Positions 22,157 through 32,185 are shown, numbered from the stretch's first letter. The stretch: DNA of 64,000 nucleotides from Omphiscola glabra (GCA_964017045.1 OZ024798.1:7399793-7463792), one strand, 5' to 3'. The notes: a model not told the origin generated them from the sequence alone. A program made the numbers and translations.

Positions 22157-22910
22157 CAAGAGTCTCCAAACTTTTCAGCCCGAGGGCCGCATTAACTATC
22201 AAACAGCAGTTCGGGGGCCGACTACACACTCCAGGTCAAATAAAAAAGAATCAAAACAAGGATGTTGTTTTTAATTATTTATTTATTATTATTTTATTCA
22301 GTTATTATTACATACACTACACATGAACACCTGTATAAGTGGGAATAGTGAAATTATTTCCTGGCTGCCAAAATAGCAGACATTTCTGGCTTCAGATTTG
22401 ATGTCCCTAACATCAACAGTGACCTGAGATAATCATCAGAAAAGTTTGTTCTAAAATTGCTTTTCACACATTTCATTCTTGAAATTGTTTGTTGACACAG
22501 GTATGTTGTTCCAAGGATTGAAAGGTACCTTGATGCAATGGTTTTGACATTAGGAAAGTCTTCCTTGGGCAAAAGCTGGCCATAACCCACCATTCCTTCT
22601 TTGAACTTGCAACTCAATGACCTCCAGCTGCAATTCATCTGGGCAACTGGCCACATCTGCTTTAATTTGACTGTGAACGGAAGTAGAAAAACTAAGCAGC
22701 GAATAAGGTTTTGCAATGTAGTGTCCGTTTGTAAAACATAACACACTACTGCGCGCCCCTATTTTAATTCGGTAAAAACATAACGTCCACTTAAGCGCCG
22801 GCCTGATCTTGGCAGGATACACGGAAATTTCCTTAATTTTTTTTCGGAGACAAAAACGTCTCCACGGGCCGGATGAGAGGGCCTCGCGGACCGTAGTTTG
22901 GATGTCCCTG
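22157..22910 (-). mobile_element. hAT element relic, 754 bp, with perfect target duplication
   Basis: It is flanked by identical octamers gtataata (22149-22156 and 22911-22918). The left end is caagagtctccaaacttttc and the reverse complement of the right end is cagggacatccaaactacgg; both lead into gggccgc/gggccgg tracts. It retains the 3' part of a transposase on the minus strand, so it is an internally deleted copy of an autonomous element. Confidence 0.9.
22354..22705 (-). pseudogene. hAT transposase C-terminus (dimerisation domain), frameshifted
   Basis: The upstream part reads SLLSFSTSVHSQIKADVASC and PDELQLEVIELQ in one frame (to about 22,606). The downstream part reads EGMVGYGQLLPKEDFPNVKT, IASRYLSILGTTYLCQQTIS and RMKCVKSNFRTNFSDDYLRS in another, ending at 22,354. 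The order ELQLE.IELQ, FP.....A...L..FG.TY.CEQ.FS.MK and LTD..L...L matches the C-terminal dimerisation region of hAT transposases of the GTF2IRD2/ZBED-like group (from memory). The frameshift near 22,600 and the loss of the N-terminal and catalytic parts make it non-functional. Confidence 0.85.
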
Positions 22911-23876
22911 GTATAATATATAACAAATCATGTGCGAACACTGTTCACAGTTGCAAGATGACTTACTTGTCCAATATTTAAAAGGAAACAAACAACTAGG
23001 AGTATGGAAATATTTAAATTGGTATTTTTGTTACAAAAACAAAAAAAACTGGGAATCCTAGGTTTATTCAAATCATTCATTTGTGAAATACATTTTGATT
23101 GATCATTATCTTGCTCATAAATGTTGTCCATCGTCAAAAGTCATTAGTATTGTGAAATAAAAATCTTACGGAATGGTAAATGGTAAAATTTCCTTCATTA
23201 TTTTTTTTTAATTTATTCTTTAATTGTTTTTAATTATGTATTAATATTTACTAGTGATAATATAATTGTTGTTGTTCGTCCGTCAAATCGACTAGGACCA
23301 TCCAGTCATCCGGTTAGGGGGGTGGGTTACGGTGGGTTCGTAGGTGGCTTGCTATGATGTTGTTGAGTCTTATTTATTTAATTATTTAATGTCTTTGAAA
23401 AAAAACATTTATAGACTAATTAATATATTACTCAATTTTAAACAAGTCAATAATTTACAATTTATTTGATTATAATTATATAACAAAGGATTATAGCCAA
23501 GGTCTATTTAAACTAAATACAACTAGACTCTAAGACTAAAAGAACGAGTTAAAGACACACATTAAGTAAGCTTAGTATTAAATTAACTTAGCAAATAATT
23601 TAAATTTAATATTTATAAGATAACAAAAATTAAACTTAAATTAGTGAGTGTTGTAGTAATACTAATACAGGGGTATCAGTTTATATAATATATACTATAA
23701 ACCTACTATAACTATTTTTATATTGTAAGCCTAGTACTAGTTATAGTAGATGGAAGCAAGCTTAAAGTAAATGTTTGGTATAGTATTGATTTCTGTATTC
23801 TAAAATTACATTACAAAACAAAATGATAGATTTATTTATATATTTAAATGTTACATGCGAAGTGTATAATTATAAT

Positions 23877-23961
23877 CCATCCATTCTATAGAACGCCTAG
23901 TCAAAGTGTGAAGTACATAAGCAATTTTACACTTTGCCTAGACACTCTATAGAATGGCTGG
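23877..23961. repeat. Inverted repeat able to form a long hairpin
   Basis: The left arm ccatccattctatagaacg plus cctagtcaaagtgtgaa (23877-23913) pairs with the right arm ttttacactttgcctagac plus actctatagaatggctgg (23925-23961). There are only a handful of mismatches over about 36 bp, and the loop is about 11-14 bases. A second short arm, ttcacactttgact (23963-23976), can also pair with agtcaaagtgtgaa. Shape and size suit either a foldback element or a small-RNA precursor. No known miRNA seed was recognised. Confidence 0.8.
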
Positions 23962-24436
23962 ATTTCACACTTTGACTGCAACATTAAGATTACATAATAT
24001 CAAATCTCTCAGATGGATTGTTAGCGTAAGCCGTTCATGGGGAAGTTACAAAAAATGGTGAAATTTATTTGTACCGTCCGGTGATATTTGTGAGTGTATG
24101 TGTGTGTGGGTGTGAGTAGGTGTAATGACAAGCTAAAGGGGATAACATCCAAGGGAAAATGGTAAATTGACTATCAAAGTGAATCCCGATCAAAGTTGGA
24201 TGGTAAACAAAGATGTTTAGCTCCCAGTAAGTTCGATTGGCTAAAAAAAAAAGTTGTTAAGGCGTTGTTAACTTAGCGATGCTCAAAGTGACACTGGAAA
24301 ATAAAAAATTAAAAAATTTAGTTGTGGTGGGGGGGGGGGGGGTCACTTCCTTGAGTAAACTGTATGAGAGTCACTTAAGACGAATAGAAATTGCCATAAA
24401 AGTTGTTCGTCATTTTTTTCGTTATGTGCAGAACGT

Positions 24437-24528
24437 GTGCGAAAACGAGTTTTGAAATATTTAAATCGTTCGATTTCGGCTTCGGTTTTTTGCCGAAAGT
24501 CTCGAAAATCACTTTGGTCGGACTTTAA
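24437..24528 (-). mobile_element. Terminal fragment of the gagaccgaccgaaa family
   Basis: cgatttcggcttcgg, ttgccgaaagtctcg and atcactttggtcggac match the reverse complement of the left end of the 12,577 element. It could be the distal end of the interrupted copy that begins at 21,917. Confidence 0.55.
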
Positions 24529-25367
24529 GATCACCTGACAAACTCAGCCCCTTCTCAATCCCCCGGGGACCCAGCCTATCACCATATTCTAACGGCCTGT
24601 TACTGCAAGGTATCATTACCTAAGATCCGTTTTCCTGTTCGTTGTCTTTATCCAGCATTATTGGCCGTGCCAAATCTTCTTTTCTTTGGTCAACTTTTTT
24701 TTTACCGTATTGCTTCCACGTTGCCACTATTATGGCTCGTTCCAAAACAATCCAAAAGACGATACCAAAGTTTAAATACAATAACAAATAATACGATACT
24801 CAAAACCAGGGTTAATTACAATTATACGTTTTTAATCTGTGAATTTCAATGAATTACAAAAGCAAGAGAATATGATTGAAACTATTGACTTACATTTTGG
24901 CTGGTACCGGTTCTGTTTAATAAAAATACACTGAGCAAAAATTGCAGAATAAGAAAAAAGAAAATCTACACACAACAAAGCTTAGAAGTACAATAATAAC
25001 ACACGCTCCAAGTCTCGTGATAAAGGATATCTCTCGTCATTCAATCTTCTTCCTTTTATACTCAGTTTCAAACTATTCCAGAAACGCCGTATGCATTGTT
25101 TTGCCTTCCAGATTAAGCTAGATTATTCTACTATTTAATGACTGGAACGGACTATACTAAACCTTGTTGTAAACAAGGTTAAATTTTGCTAGCCACGCCC
25201 CAAAACGGCCTCGAGTGTGTTGACTACAAGAGGTCATGCAGAGGGAAAGCAGGGAAAGCGAGCATCAAAACACGTCACCTACATAACAATTGTTTCAACA
25301 AACATTCTAGGTACCTTACTGTAAAACTAGATACTGAAGTCAGCGTTGTGAACAAGAAGGATGCATG

Positions 25368-25488
25368 CAGTGGCATAGGAAAGAACGGGTGGCATTGTGA
25401 TGCAAACTGTCGAGACTTTTTTTCGAGAAAAGGGGCCGGAAAATTATCGTCCCACCCCCGGTTGGCAATAACCCTAGTTACGCCACTG
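25368..25488 (+). mobile_element. Miniature hAT-like element, 121 bp
   Basis: The left end is cagtggcataggaaag and the right end is ccctagttacgccactg, inverted relatives. The flanks gatgcatg (25360-25367) and tgtgcatg (25489-25496) match at 6 of 8. It is one of the cagtggcgtag-ended group in this window. Confidence 0.7.
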
Positions 25489-25496
25489 TGTGCATG

Positions 25497-26187
25497 CTTG
25501 TGCTTATCATTCTTTTGAAGTATATCAGTCATATTTTTTATAATCTTTTCGGAAATTTAGTTTTGTTTGTCGCTAACGGAAATTTAGTTTTGTTTGTATG
25601 TTCAGTCTGGTGTAAAGACGTCATATCTTTGGTTCTCGGAATGCTACACCAAAGCAGAACCCATTGACACACACGTTAATCTTTCAGAATCCGGTCGATG
25701 TTCGATCTATCTTTTCTGGAATATTTTAAGTTACCAGTGAAGGAGGAAGGGGGTGTAAGAGGGCGCTCTGCGTCACGCGTCTAGGGGGGAGGGAGGTCAG
25801 AGTCATGTATGATGAGGGGGGAGGGGAGACCTCAAGCAATGTGACGTCACATGAAAAGTTCAATATAGTAGTAAAGCATTGCACTTAATAACCCTAAATT
25901 ACAGACATTTAACATATTCTTTTATACAACAATCATTATTTTATTTTTAAACTACTATCACTGAGATAATCAGTACAGGTATGCCAGGTCCAAAAACTGG
26001 CCTCCTCAAGTTACAGTACGCCAAGGAGACTCGGTGTGTAGTTGCAATGCCAGTCGTGATAATTTATGGCTAAAGGTGGACACGGGAGTCATAAAATAAG
26101 TACTACCACGTCGTCCACGAGAAGTAGGATGGAACGATAACAAATATTTGACGGGGTGGGGGTGGTATCATAGTAAATGCTCTAGGG
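25497..26187. other. Intergenic, no gene seen
   Basis: It contains a short duplication (cggaaatttagttttgtttg at about 25,550 and 25,578). No gene seen. Confidence 0.5.
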
Positions 26188-27081
26188 AAGGGATTCTTAA
26201 CATTTTTTGCAGTGCTCCAGGCCCACTCCGTTTGAACACCCCCCTCCCCACGTATAAGTTTATTGTAATAAAATTTAAAATAATTAAAAAATTTAGTTAT
26301 CGTAGTTTTATTTCTTTGATTAATTTTATAAACAAGGGAAAGAATTACAAATACAGGCAATGCGCCAACAAAATTCACCAAAAAAACATTTACTGCTGCT
26401 AATCAAAATGAATACAAACTAATTTTTTTTTAAAGCAACAACAGCTAGCAATGGCAGCAAATACAATCAGTAGCGGAGCTAGGATTGGTGTCACCCGGTC
26501 CTTTAATCTCGTGGTGTCAACTCCCCACCCTCGACTTCCACGATGTAATTCTTCTTGTTAAACTTAGTTCATATTATAACAAATACAAGAACAAAAACAA
26601 ATTAATTGAAGGTCAGTAGGTAAATGTTTTTAAGAACTGTGACATATTCTTAGAATCGCTCATTGTTATCAAAGGATAGCTTTTTTTCTCAGAATTTAGA
26701 TCAATATAGCTTCCTGTAACTTACAAAAGTTACCGAACACTTCATTCGGCGTTGAAACATGGTCAAAACGGTGTGTTTCTGACCTAATAATAAGGTAACC
26801 TAATTGCTGACGCATCAACCTTGAAATTTTAATGAAAAACGCATTTTGTTTGGTTACATGTGTGGCAAATGTACGCGTCATCTGTTAACCTTCCATGAAT
26901 TTCGGTTAGACAAAGCTGTGTGTGCTCTGTAATACGCAATTTTTCAATTTAATGTCACCCCTTGAGATGGTGTCACCCCCGTGCGGTCCGCAGCCCCCTA
27001 GCTACGCCACTGAATACAATTGTCTGGTCTTTCAAACCTCAGGGCTGCGGAGGTACTTTTACCCCTAAATAAGAACCACTG
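26188..27081 (+). mobile_element. hAT-like element (gggattcttaac ends), host of a nested element
   Basis: The left end is aagggattcttaacatttt followed by gcagtgctccaggccc. The reverse complement of the right end is cagtggttcttatttagggg. The flanks ctctaggg (26180-26187) and ttctagtg (27082-27089) match at 6 of 8. Removing the inner 545-bp element and one target duplication leaves about 341 bp with no transposase frame. Confidence 0.65.
26468..27012 (-). mobile_element. hAT-like element, 545 bp, cagtggcgtag family, nested
   Basis: The ends are cagtagcggagctagg and cccctagctacgccactg. The flanking octamers are identical (aatacaat at 26460-26467 and 27013-27020). It lies inside the 26,188-27,081 element. 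The truncated copy at 3,956-4,290 matches its right half in inverted orientation. It has no transposase frame, so it is non-autonomous. Confidence 0.92.
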
Positions 27082-27089
27082 TTCTAGTG

Positions 27090-27979
27090 AAATGTTCAGG
27101 ACACAGGTGCAGTAATTTGATATCCACTGCAGGTGAATTTCTTCAGGGTTTTTAAAGGACAATAGTGGACACAGGGACTTTTTATAGAGGGGTGTGTAGA
27201 AATTTGTGACGTATATTTTAGGGGGGAGGGGGGGGGTCGAACTTTTTGTGACGATTTGTGACGATTGGAGGAGGGGAAGGGGGCTCAAAAATCGACAAAA
27301 TTTGCGAGACGTCATTTATGGATGGCCCACCTAGACGTCACTTTGCTTTATAAAGGCATTTTCGTTTACAGCAGATTTTTTTTACCAAGGAAGAAAGCGA
27401 CAAAGTTCTCGAGACGCCCCGGGTGGCACTAATCCTATCTATGCCACTTTAAAACTTATTTAAATGAGGTAATTGCACTGTAATTCTCTAACATAGATAC
27501 AAATTCGTTTAGTTTTTAGAAAATTAAAACAATCAAGATTGAGCTGCGGTATAAAAACATTTTTTTTTAATTAAGGAAACACATTTAACAAATTTATATA
27601 TAAATAAAATCGTCATCAAAAACCTATGACCCTGTGAGCCGCCTCTGATACCATCAAGCCAATGAATATTTTCTCTTTACACCCAAGCAAATGTTAGCTG
27701 TCTCCCCTACCAAAGGAATCAAGGAATGTGACTTTTTCGCGTCCCTTTTTTAGTCACATGTTTTATTATTTCCTCACATCAGTTTTTCGGTGTGATAAAT
27801 TCTATTTTATGACTGCATTGTTGGACGTAAATGACACAACTCTCAACGTCCTTGGCGCCCCTAGCAATCAAAGACGCAATACCACCACTCAGAGACGTTT
27901 TTTTCTCGAAAGTTCTTCTATCCTTCCTCAACTGTATCCGTCTTCCTGGGATATTTTATATGATTAAAAGAAACGAAAA
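27090..27979. other. Intergenic; possible hAT terminus
   Basis: At about 27,419-27,449, ggtggcactaatcctatc and tatgccact resemble the right ends of the cagtggcgtag group, but no left end or target duplication was found. The rest shows no gene. Confidence 0.4.
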
Positions 27980-28313
27980 GACCAGGACACACAAGTCCCA
28001 TAAGACCAGGACACACAAGTCCCATAAGACCAGGACACAGAAGTCCCATAAGACCAGGACACACAAGTCCCATAAGACCAGGACACACAAGTCCCATAAG
28101 ACCAGGACACACAAGTCCCATAAGACCAGGACACACAAGTCCCATAAGACCAGGACACACAAGTCCCATAAGACCAGGACACACAAGTCCCATAAGACCA
28201 GGAGACACAAGTCCCATAAGACCAGGACACACAAGTCCCATAAGACCAGGACACACAAGTCCCATAAGACCAGGACACACAAGTCCCATAAGACCAGGAC
28301 ACACAAGTCCCAT
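27980..28313. repeat. Minisatellite, 24-bp unit, about 14 copies
   Basis: Nearly perfect direct repeats of a 24-bp unit (gaccaggacacacaagtccc plus ataa); only two copies carry a substitution (acagaagt, ggagacaca). Because 24 is divisible by three, all frames stay open and yield peptides such as KTRTHKSH repeated on plus and LVCPGLMG on minus. These frames (up to 170 codons) come from the repeat and there is no sign of a host gene. Confidence 0.96.
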
Positions 28314-28907
28314 TCAAATTTTGACCCGGGGAAATTATTCTAGCACTGAATTTGTAAGACTTCCTTAACTTAAAACAACTTCTTTTATTTTTTATTTATT
28401 TGTCAATGGTCTTTATCGCATATCAAAAGAAATCGATGTTTGAGGTGAGGTTTGTATGAAAGAGGGGTGGTTGAGACAGGCAAGGGGATGGTTCACACCA
28501 AAGAAACTTGGGCCATTGAATGGGTCAGGGCTTGTTAGCACTCGTCAAGAATCTATTTCCTCCAAATTAAAATATCTCTTTGTCCACCCATCGTAGTTAC
28601 TTTTTACTCCCCACCCAACCCCTCCCCTCTTTTGTTACCGTGGGTCTGATTAAAAATGCCCATGGAAAGAGATCAGATGAAATTGTTCTCGGGGAGCCCC
28701 CCCCCCCTTTTTTCCCAATCTAATATCACATGTCGAGACTAAGTAACATGGTGGACCTAAAATACAACTATGCGGACCGGCAAGCTGCCCCGGTTCATTG
28801 CTGGAGGGTAGGTAATCCATTTCTAAGGAGGACATGTTCTGTGGTAGGGGTCTGACCGTTGGATGGTCATCTAGATATAGTGGGGATAGGGTAGTGGAGG
28901 TGTATAT
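28314..28907. other. Intergenic, no gene seen
   Basis: No gene or clear repeat. Short C and T runs lie near 28,696-28,715. Confidence 0.5.
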
Positions 28908-29183
28908 ATCAGGGCTGGTGGGGGAAAGTGGTTGCAATGAATGTCAGGGCTGGTTTAGGGTGAAAAAAAAGGTTGGGGGTGGGGGGTTAGTGGCAATGAA
29001 TGTCAGGACTGGCAGGGTTGAAAGGGGAAGGTGGCTGCAATGAATGGCGAGCTGGTAGGGGTGAAGGGGGAGGGTGGTGGCAATGAATGTCAGGGTTGTT
29101 GGGGGAGGAAAAGGGGGATTGCGGAAATGAATGTCAAAGCTCTTGGGGTGGGGTAGGGGGTGGCAATGAACTTCAGGGCTATA
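28908..29183. repeat. G-rich minisatellite related to the 16.1-kb array
   Basis: About seven diverged copies with the core gcaatgaatgtcagggctgg and G-rich linkers of variable length. The core differs from the 16,079-16,405 array mainly by caatgaatg instead of cagtaatgaatg. Confidence 0.88.
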
Positions 29184-29300
29184 AGGCCTTGGGATGATGT
29201 AAGCCTTGGGAAGATGTTAGGCCTTTGGATGATGGTCAAAGTATGGGACGTTCCTCAAGACTCATCTAGATTTAATATCGATGAAAAGATTCATTGAACA
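29184..29300. repeat. Flank shared with the 16.4-kb locus
   Basis: ggatgatggtcaaagtatgg, gacgttcctcaagactcatc and tagattt parallel 16,405-16,500 (ggataatggtcccagtactg, gaagttcatcaagacgcatc). The minisatellite and its right flank therefore behave as one duplicated segment. Confidence 0.65.
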
Positions 29301-29429
29301 AGGAATAGGGTTTTATGTGTGCGATATCGTTATATATTGTTGATTTTTATAAGTTAAACATAAGAATTAAATTATTTCTATTTCTCTAATATCGGAATGA
29401 TGTCATGCCAATGTTATTGTTTATGTTCA

Positions 29430-30605
29430 CACACATCTGGTTCTGGTAGGGTACGTTGCTGCATCCATATACTGGCATATGTGCAACGGTTGGGAAGCGA
29501 TGCTACCATCCTAACGGCACCTAGCAGATGCCAGGGCAGCCTTGAAGCTTTCGATAGATGTTGAGTTCACGGCGGTATTGTCCAGGTGGTTCCATGCGAT
29601 TATTGTGCGTGGGAAGAATGATTTTTTATGTTGCACTGTGTTACTCCGAGGCACGGTGAAGCATTTGCTATTGTTCCGGGTGTAATTTCTCATGGGGTTG
29701 TCGGAGGTGAGTCAGTGTTAAGTGACTGTTTGGCTCAAATTAATCGATCTGGCTTCTGTGGGGTGAGATAATTGTTTTCTGGATGGCCGGCACTAGCCCC
29801 ATGATGGCAGGCACTAGTCCCATGATGGCTGGCACTAGCCCCATGATGGCCGGCACTAGCCCCATGATGGCCGGCACTGGCCCCATGATGGCCGGCACTA
29901 TTCCCATGATGGCCGGCACTAGCCCCATGATGGCCGGCACTAGCCCCATGATGGCCGGCACTAGCCCCATGATGGCCAACACTAGCCCCATGATGGCCCC
30001 ATGATGGCCGGCACTAGCCCCATGATGGCCCCATGATGGCCGGCACTAGCCTTATGATGGCCCCATGATGGCCGGCACTAGCCCCATGATGGCCGGCACT
30101 AGCCCCATGATAGCTGCACTAGCCCCATGACCCCTTTATATAAGAATGTTAGGCGGATCTTTTATCGTCTGTCCTTGAGGGAGGGGATATCAAATCTGTT
30201 TAAGAGGCCAGTGGCGTAGCCAGGAGTGGTGGTTTTGGAGTCACGTGCTATGAAGCGTATTGCGTTTCGTTGGATTCGCTCCGACTTGTGCACGTCTTGC
30301 TTTAGGTATGTGTCCTAGATGATTGCACCATATTCCAGTAGTGGACGGACGCGTGCAAGATAGGCATTTCGTGTGCAGTATGTTGGGCAGTGGGGCAGAT
30401 TTCTTCGAATGAATCTTAGTGTGGAGTTTGCTTTTTTTGAAATTTTGTTTATATGGGGTGACCATTTTAGGTTATTTGAGAAGTGAATTCCAAGGTATGG
30501 ATTATTTGATACTTGTTGGAGGATTATCCTATTTAGGGAGTACATGTAAATTGATTTGGAATGGTTGGTTTTTAATTTATATTTTTTAAGTTCATTTTTA
30601 ATTTG
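29430..30605 (-). pseudogene. LINE reverse-transcriptase relic split by its own minisatellite
   Basis: Reading right to left on the minus strand: NNPYLGIHFSNNLKWSPHIN, KISKKANSTLRFIRRNLPHC and RNAYLARVRPLLEYGAII (30,545-30,315); a TAG stop where this family normally has tryptophan before DTYLKQDVHKSERIQRNAIR; then RFDIPSLKDRR, a stop, and KIRLTFLYKGVMGL (to about 30,128). A 21-bp minisatellite (29,782-30,128) follows. After a frame change come MRNYTRNNSKCFTVPRSNTV and KKSFFPRTIIAWNHLDN (29,693-29,511). This is the C-terminal half of a Jockey-like ORF2 (family from memory); it is clearly dead. Confidence 0.88.
29782..30128 (-). repeat. Coding-derived minisatellite, 21-bp unit (MGLVPAI)n
   Basis: About 15 copies of a 21-bp unit (gatggccggcactagcccca plus t). 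On the minus strand each full unit encodes the heptapeptide MGLVPAI. The sequence just upstream in the same LINE frame is LTFLYKGVMGL, and the corresponding place in related ORF2 proteins reads like V-x-GLVPAI (from memory), so the repeat appears to have grown from that codon block. Three 11-bp partial units near 30,000-30,065 and a 1-bp loss in the unit nearest 30,115 break the frame. Confidence 0.92.
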
Positions 30606-30690
30606 TATGACAGCGTGGTGAGCCCAGCCCTAGGCTGGGGTACCACGCTATAGAAAACTACCCATAATAATAATAATAATAATATAGCTT
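30606..30690 (+). mobile_element. LINE 3' end with hairpin and (TAA)n tail
   Basis: agcgtggtgagcccagccc and ggctggggtaccacgct form an inverted repeat with a minimal loop (cta). This is followed by atagaaaactaccc and an ATA/TAA repeat. The block resembles the 3' end at 21,838-21,880 and lies in plus orientation, opposite to the reverse-transcriptase relic that abuts it. Confidence 0.65.
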
Positions 30691-30820
30691 GATTTTCACA
30701 CACATACTATTACTTATGTTCACACAAAATACGCCACCTTTTTTGTATTGACTACATCAAGCCTTCTTATAAAAGCTGACAATAAATTGTTTGGTAATGT
30801 TAACATGTTCCTAAATTGAC

Positions 30821-31096
30821 TGTTACATCAGACATTTGTTACATCAGACATTTGTTACATAAAACATTTGTTACATCAGACATTTGTTACATCAGACATT
30901 TGTTACATCAGACATTTGTTACATAAAACATTTGTTACATCAGACATTTGTTACATAAAACATTTGTTACATCAGACATTTGTTACATCAGACATTTGTT
31001 ACATCAGACATTTGTTACATCAGACATTTGTTACATCAGACATTTGTTACATCAGACATTTGTTACATCAGACATTTGTTACATCAGACATTTGTT
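30821..31096. repeat. Minisatellite, 16-bp unit, about 17 copies
   Basis: Direct copies of ttacatcagacatttg. Three copies have the variant ttacataaaacatttg. Two plus-strand frames through it (HQTFVTSDICYIR) are repeat translation only. Confidence 0.96.
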
Positions 31097-32185
31097 TCAT
31101 CAGTTTTGCATTATTTGCACAGCTACCTTTGGTGCCCTGCAAAAAGATAAACAAAGGAATAAGACATAAATGTCTCATAAAATATACTGGGTCTGGTTTG
31201 GTCATCTGCATTTCAAATTTAGTCTCCTCGTATTTTTGAGAAAACAACGCGATTTATTAGTATGGCCAATGTCGTAAAGAACACTTATTTTTCTCCTTTA
31301 CTTTTTTTAAAGATTAGTAAATGTCATTGAAAAGTAATATAATAATCCAATGATAGAGACAAGGATCTCGGGTAAAAACTCGGATTGCCATCCGACCCAG
31401 AGAAGTCACGTGGTGCCTGCAACTAGTGGCGTAGCTAGTGTTAATGTTACCCGGGCCAGGTGAAACTTTTTGCCGACACCTCAACGAATAGAAACATTCT
31501 AAGTTTACCCAAAATGATGCCCCTCCATATAAAGACCGCCTCCTCAGCACTACTTCATGCGATACTGCCAGCAGTCACTGCGGCTGGTTGGGTTGGGTTG
31601 GGTTGGGTTGGGGGTGCATCGGGTCCAAAGATGAGATCTGGAAAATTGTTCAAATGCTGGGAGCACAAAACCAAAAAAAATGCACGGCACGGCTCTGAAT
31701 TCTGACCTCAGTGAAAAGTTTTGTGCCGTCCGTTGGTCGTGACAGATCTAATCAACCTACTCTGAGATGAAATTTTGCTAACAAACGGAGCATGAAGGAC
31801 ACCGCCAACGGTGACGCACAAGCCTTGGAGTTCTCGACACTCGCTTAGGATTGGTTTGATCAAGGGCGATCCAAGCTTACTGGAACTGGAACGTGCCAGA
31901 AAAGCTTGTGGTAAGTGTTTCTGTTTTTGGGTGACTTCATACCTACCTACCTACAGCAGCCGCTATTTCCCAACTAATACCACAGCCAGGGGAAGACCAT
32001 TACCAGTAGATGGCACCCCTGTGGCGAGACGCTCAACCGGCACAAGTCAAAAACTGGCGTAAGATAGAAGGAAATGTGAACACATGCACGTAGGCGGATG
32101 CACGTAGGTTGAAGCCAGTGAAAGATGATAAAAAGGGGACTTGATAGGAAATCCTTCGGTCGGTGGAGTTAAAATGATGTGTATG
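31097..32185. other. Intergenic; possible hAT terminus at 31,427
   Basis: agtggcgtagctagtgttaa at about 31,427 looks like a left end of the cagtggcgtag group; no matching right end was found. Four copies of ggttg(gg) lie at 31,585-31,612. No gene seen. Confidence 0.4.

Larger units (their letters stand above)
21917..23150 (-). mobile_element. Diverged copy of the gagaccgaccgaaa element, split by a hAT
   Basis: It starts tagagaccgaccaaatttc and then follows, in reverse orientation, the right half of the 12,577-13,711 element: ctgtcggccggaaatctg, ttgctgtcatcgt, then, after the hAT, tgttcacagttgcaagatg, cctaggtttattcaa and ttgctcataaatgttg. The match resumes immediately beyond the hAT, which demonstrates nesting. 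Its far end may be the fragment at 24,437-24,528. Confidence 0.72.
23151..25367. other. AT-rich intergenic DNA with a long hairpin
   Basis: Very AT-rich at 23,150-23,900. At 23,250-23,350 the string ttgttgttcgtccgtcaaat, followed by cgactaggaccatcc, looks like part of a dispersed repeat but has no second copy here. A G14 tract is at 24,329-24,342. No gene seen. Confidence 0.5.

Noticed and set aside
27831..28343. 170-codon plus-strand frame with KTRTHKSH repeats and overlapping minus-strand frames
   Set aside because: It is produced by a 24-bp tandem repeat whose unit length is divisible by three and has no stops in any frame. There is no independent coding signal on either side.
29783..30004. 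Plus-strand MAGTSPM repeat frame
   Set aside because: It is the antisense reading of the LINE-derived 21-bp minisatellite. The minus-strand reading MGLVPAI fits the LINE frame, the plus one fits nothing.
30190..30225. cagtggcgtagccagg resembling a hAT terminus
   Set aside because: It lies in the minus-strand LINE frame, where it encodes PGYATGLLN in the expected place. No partner end or target duplication exists, so the match is coincidental.
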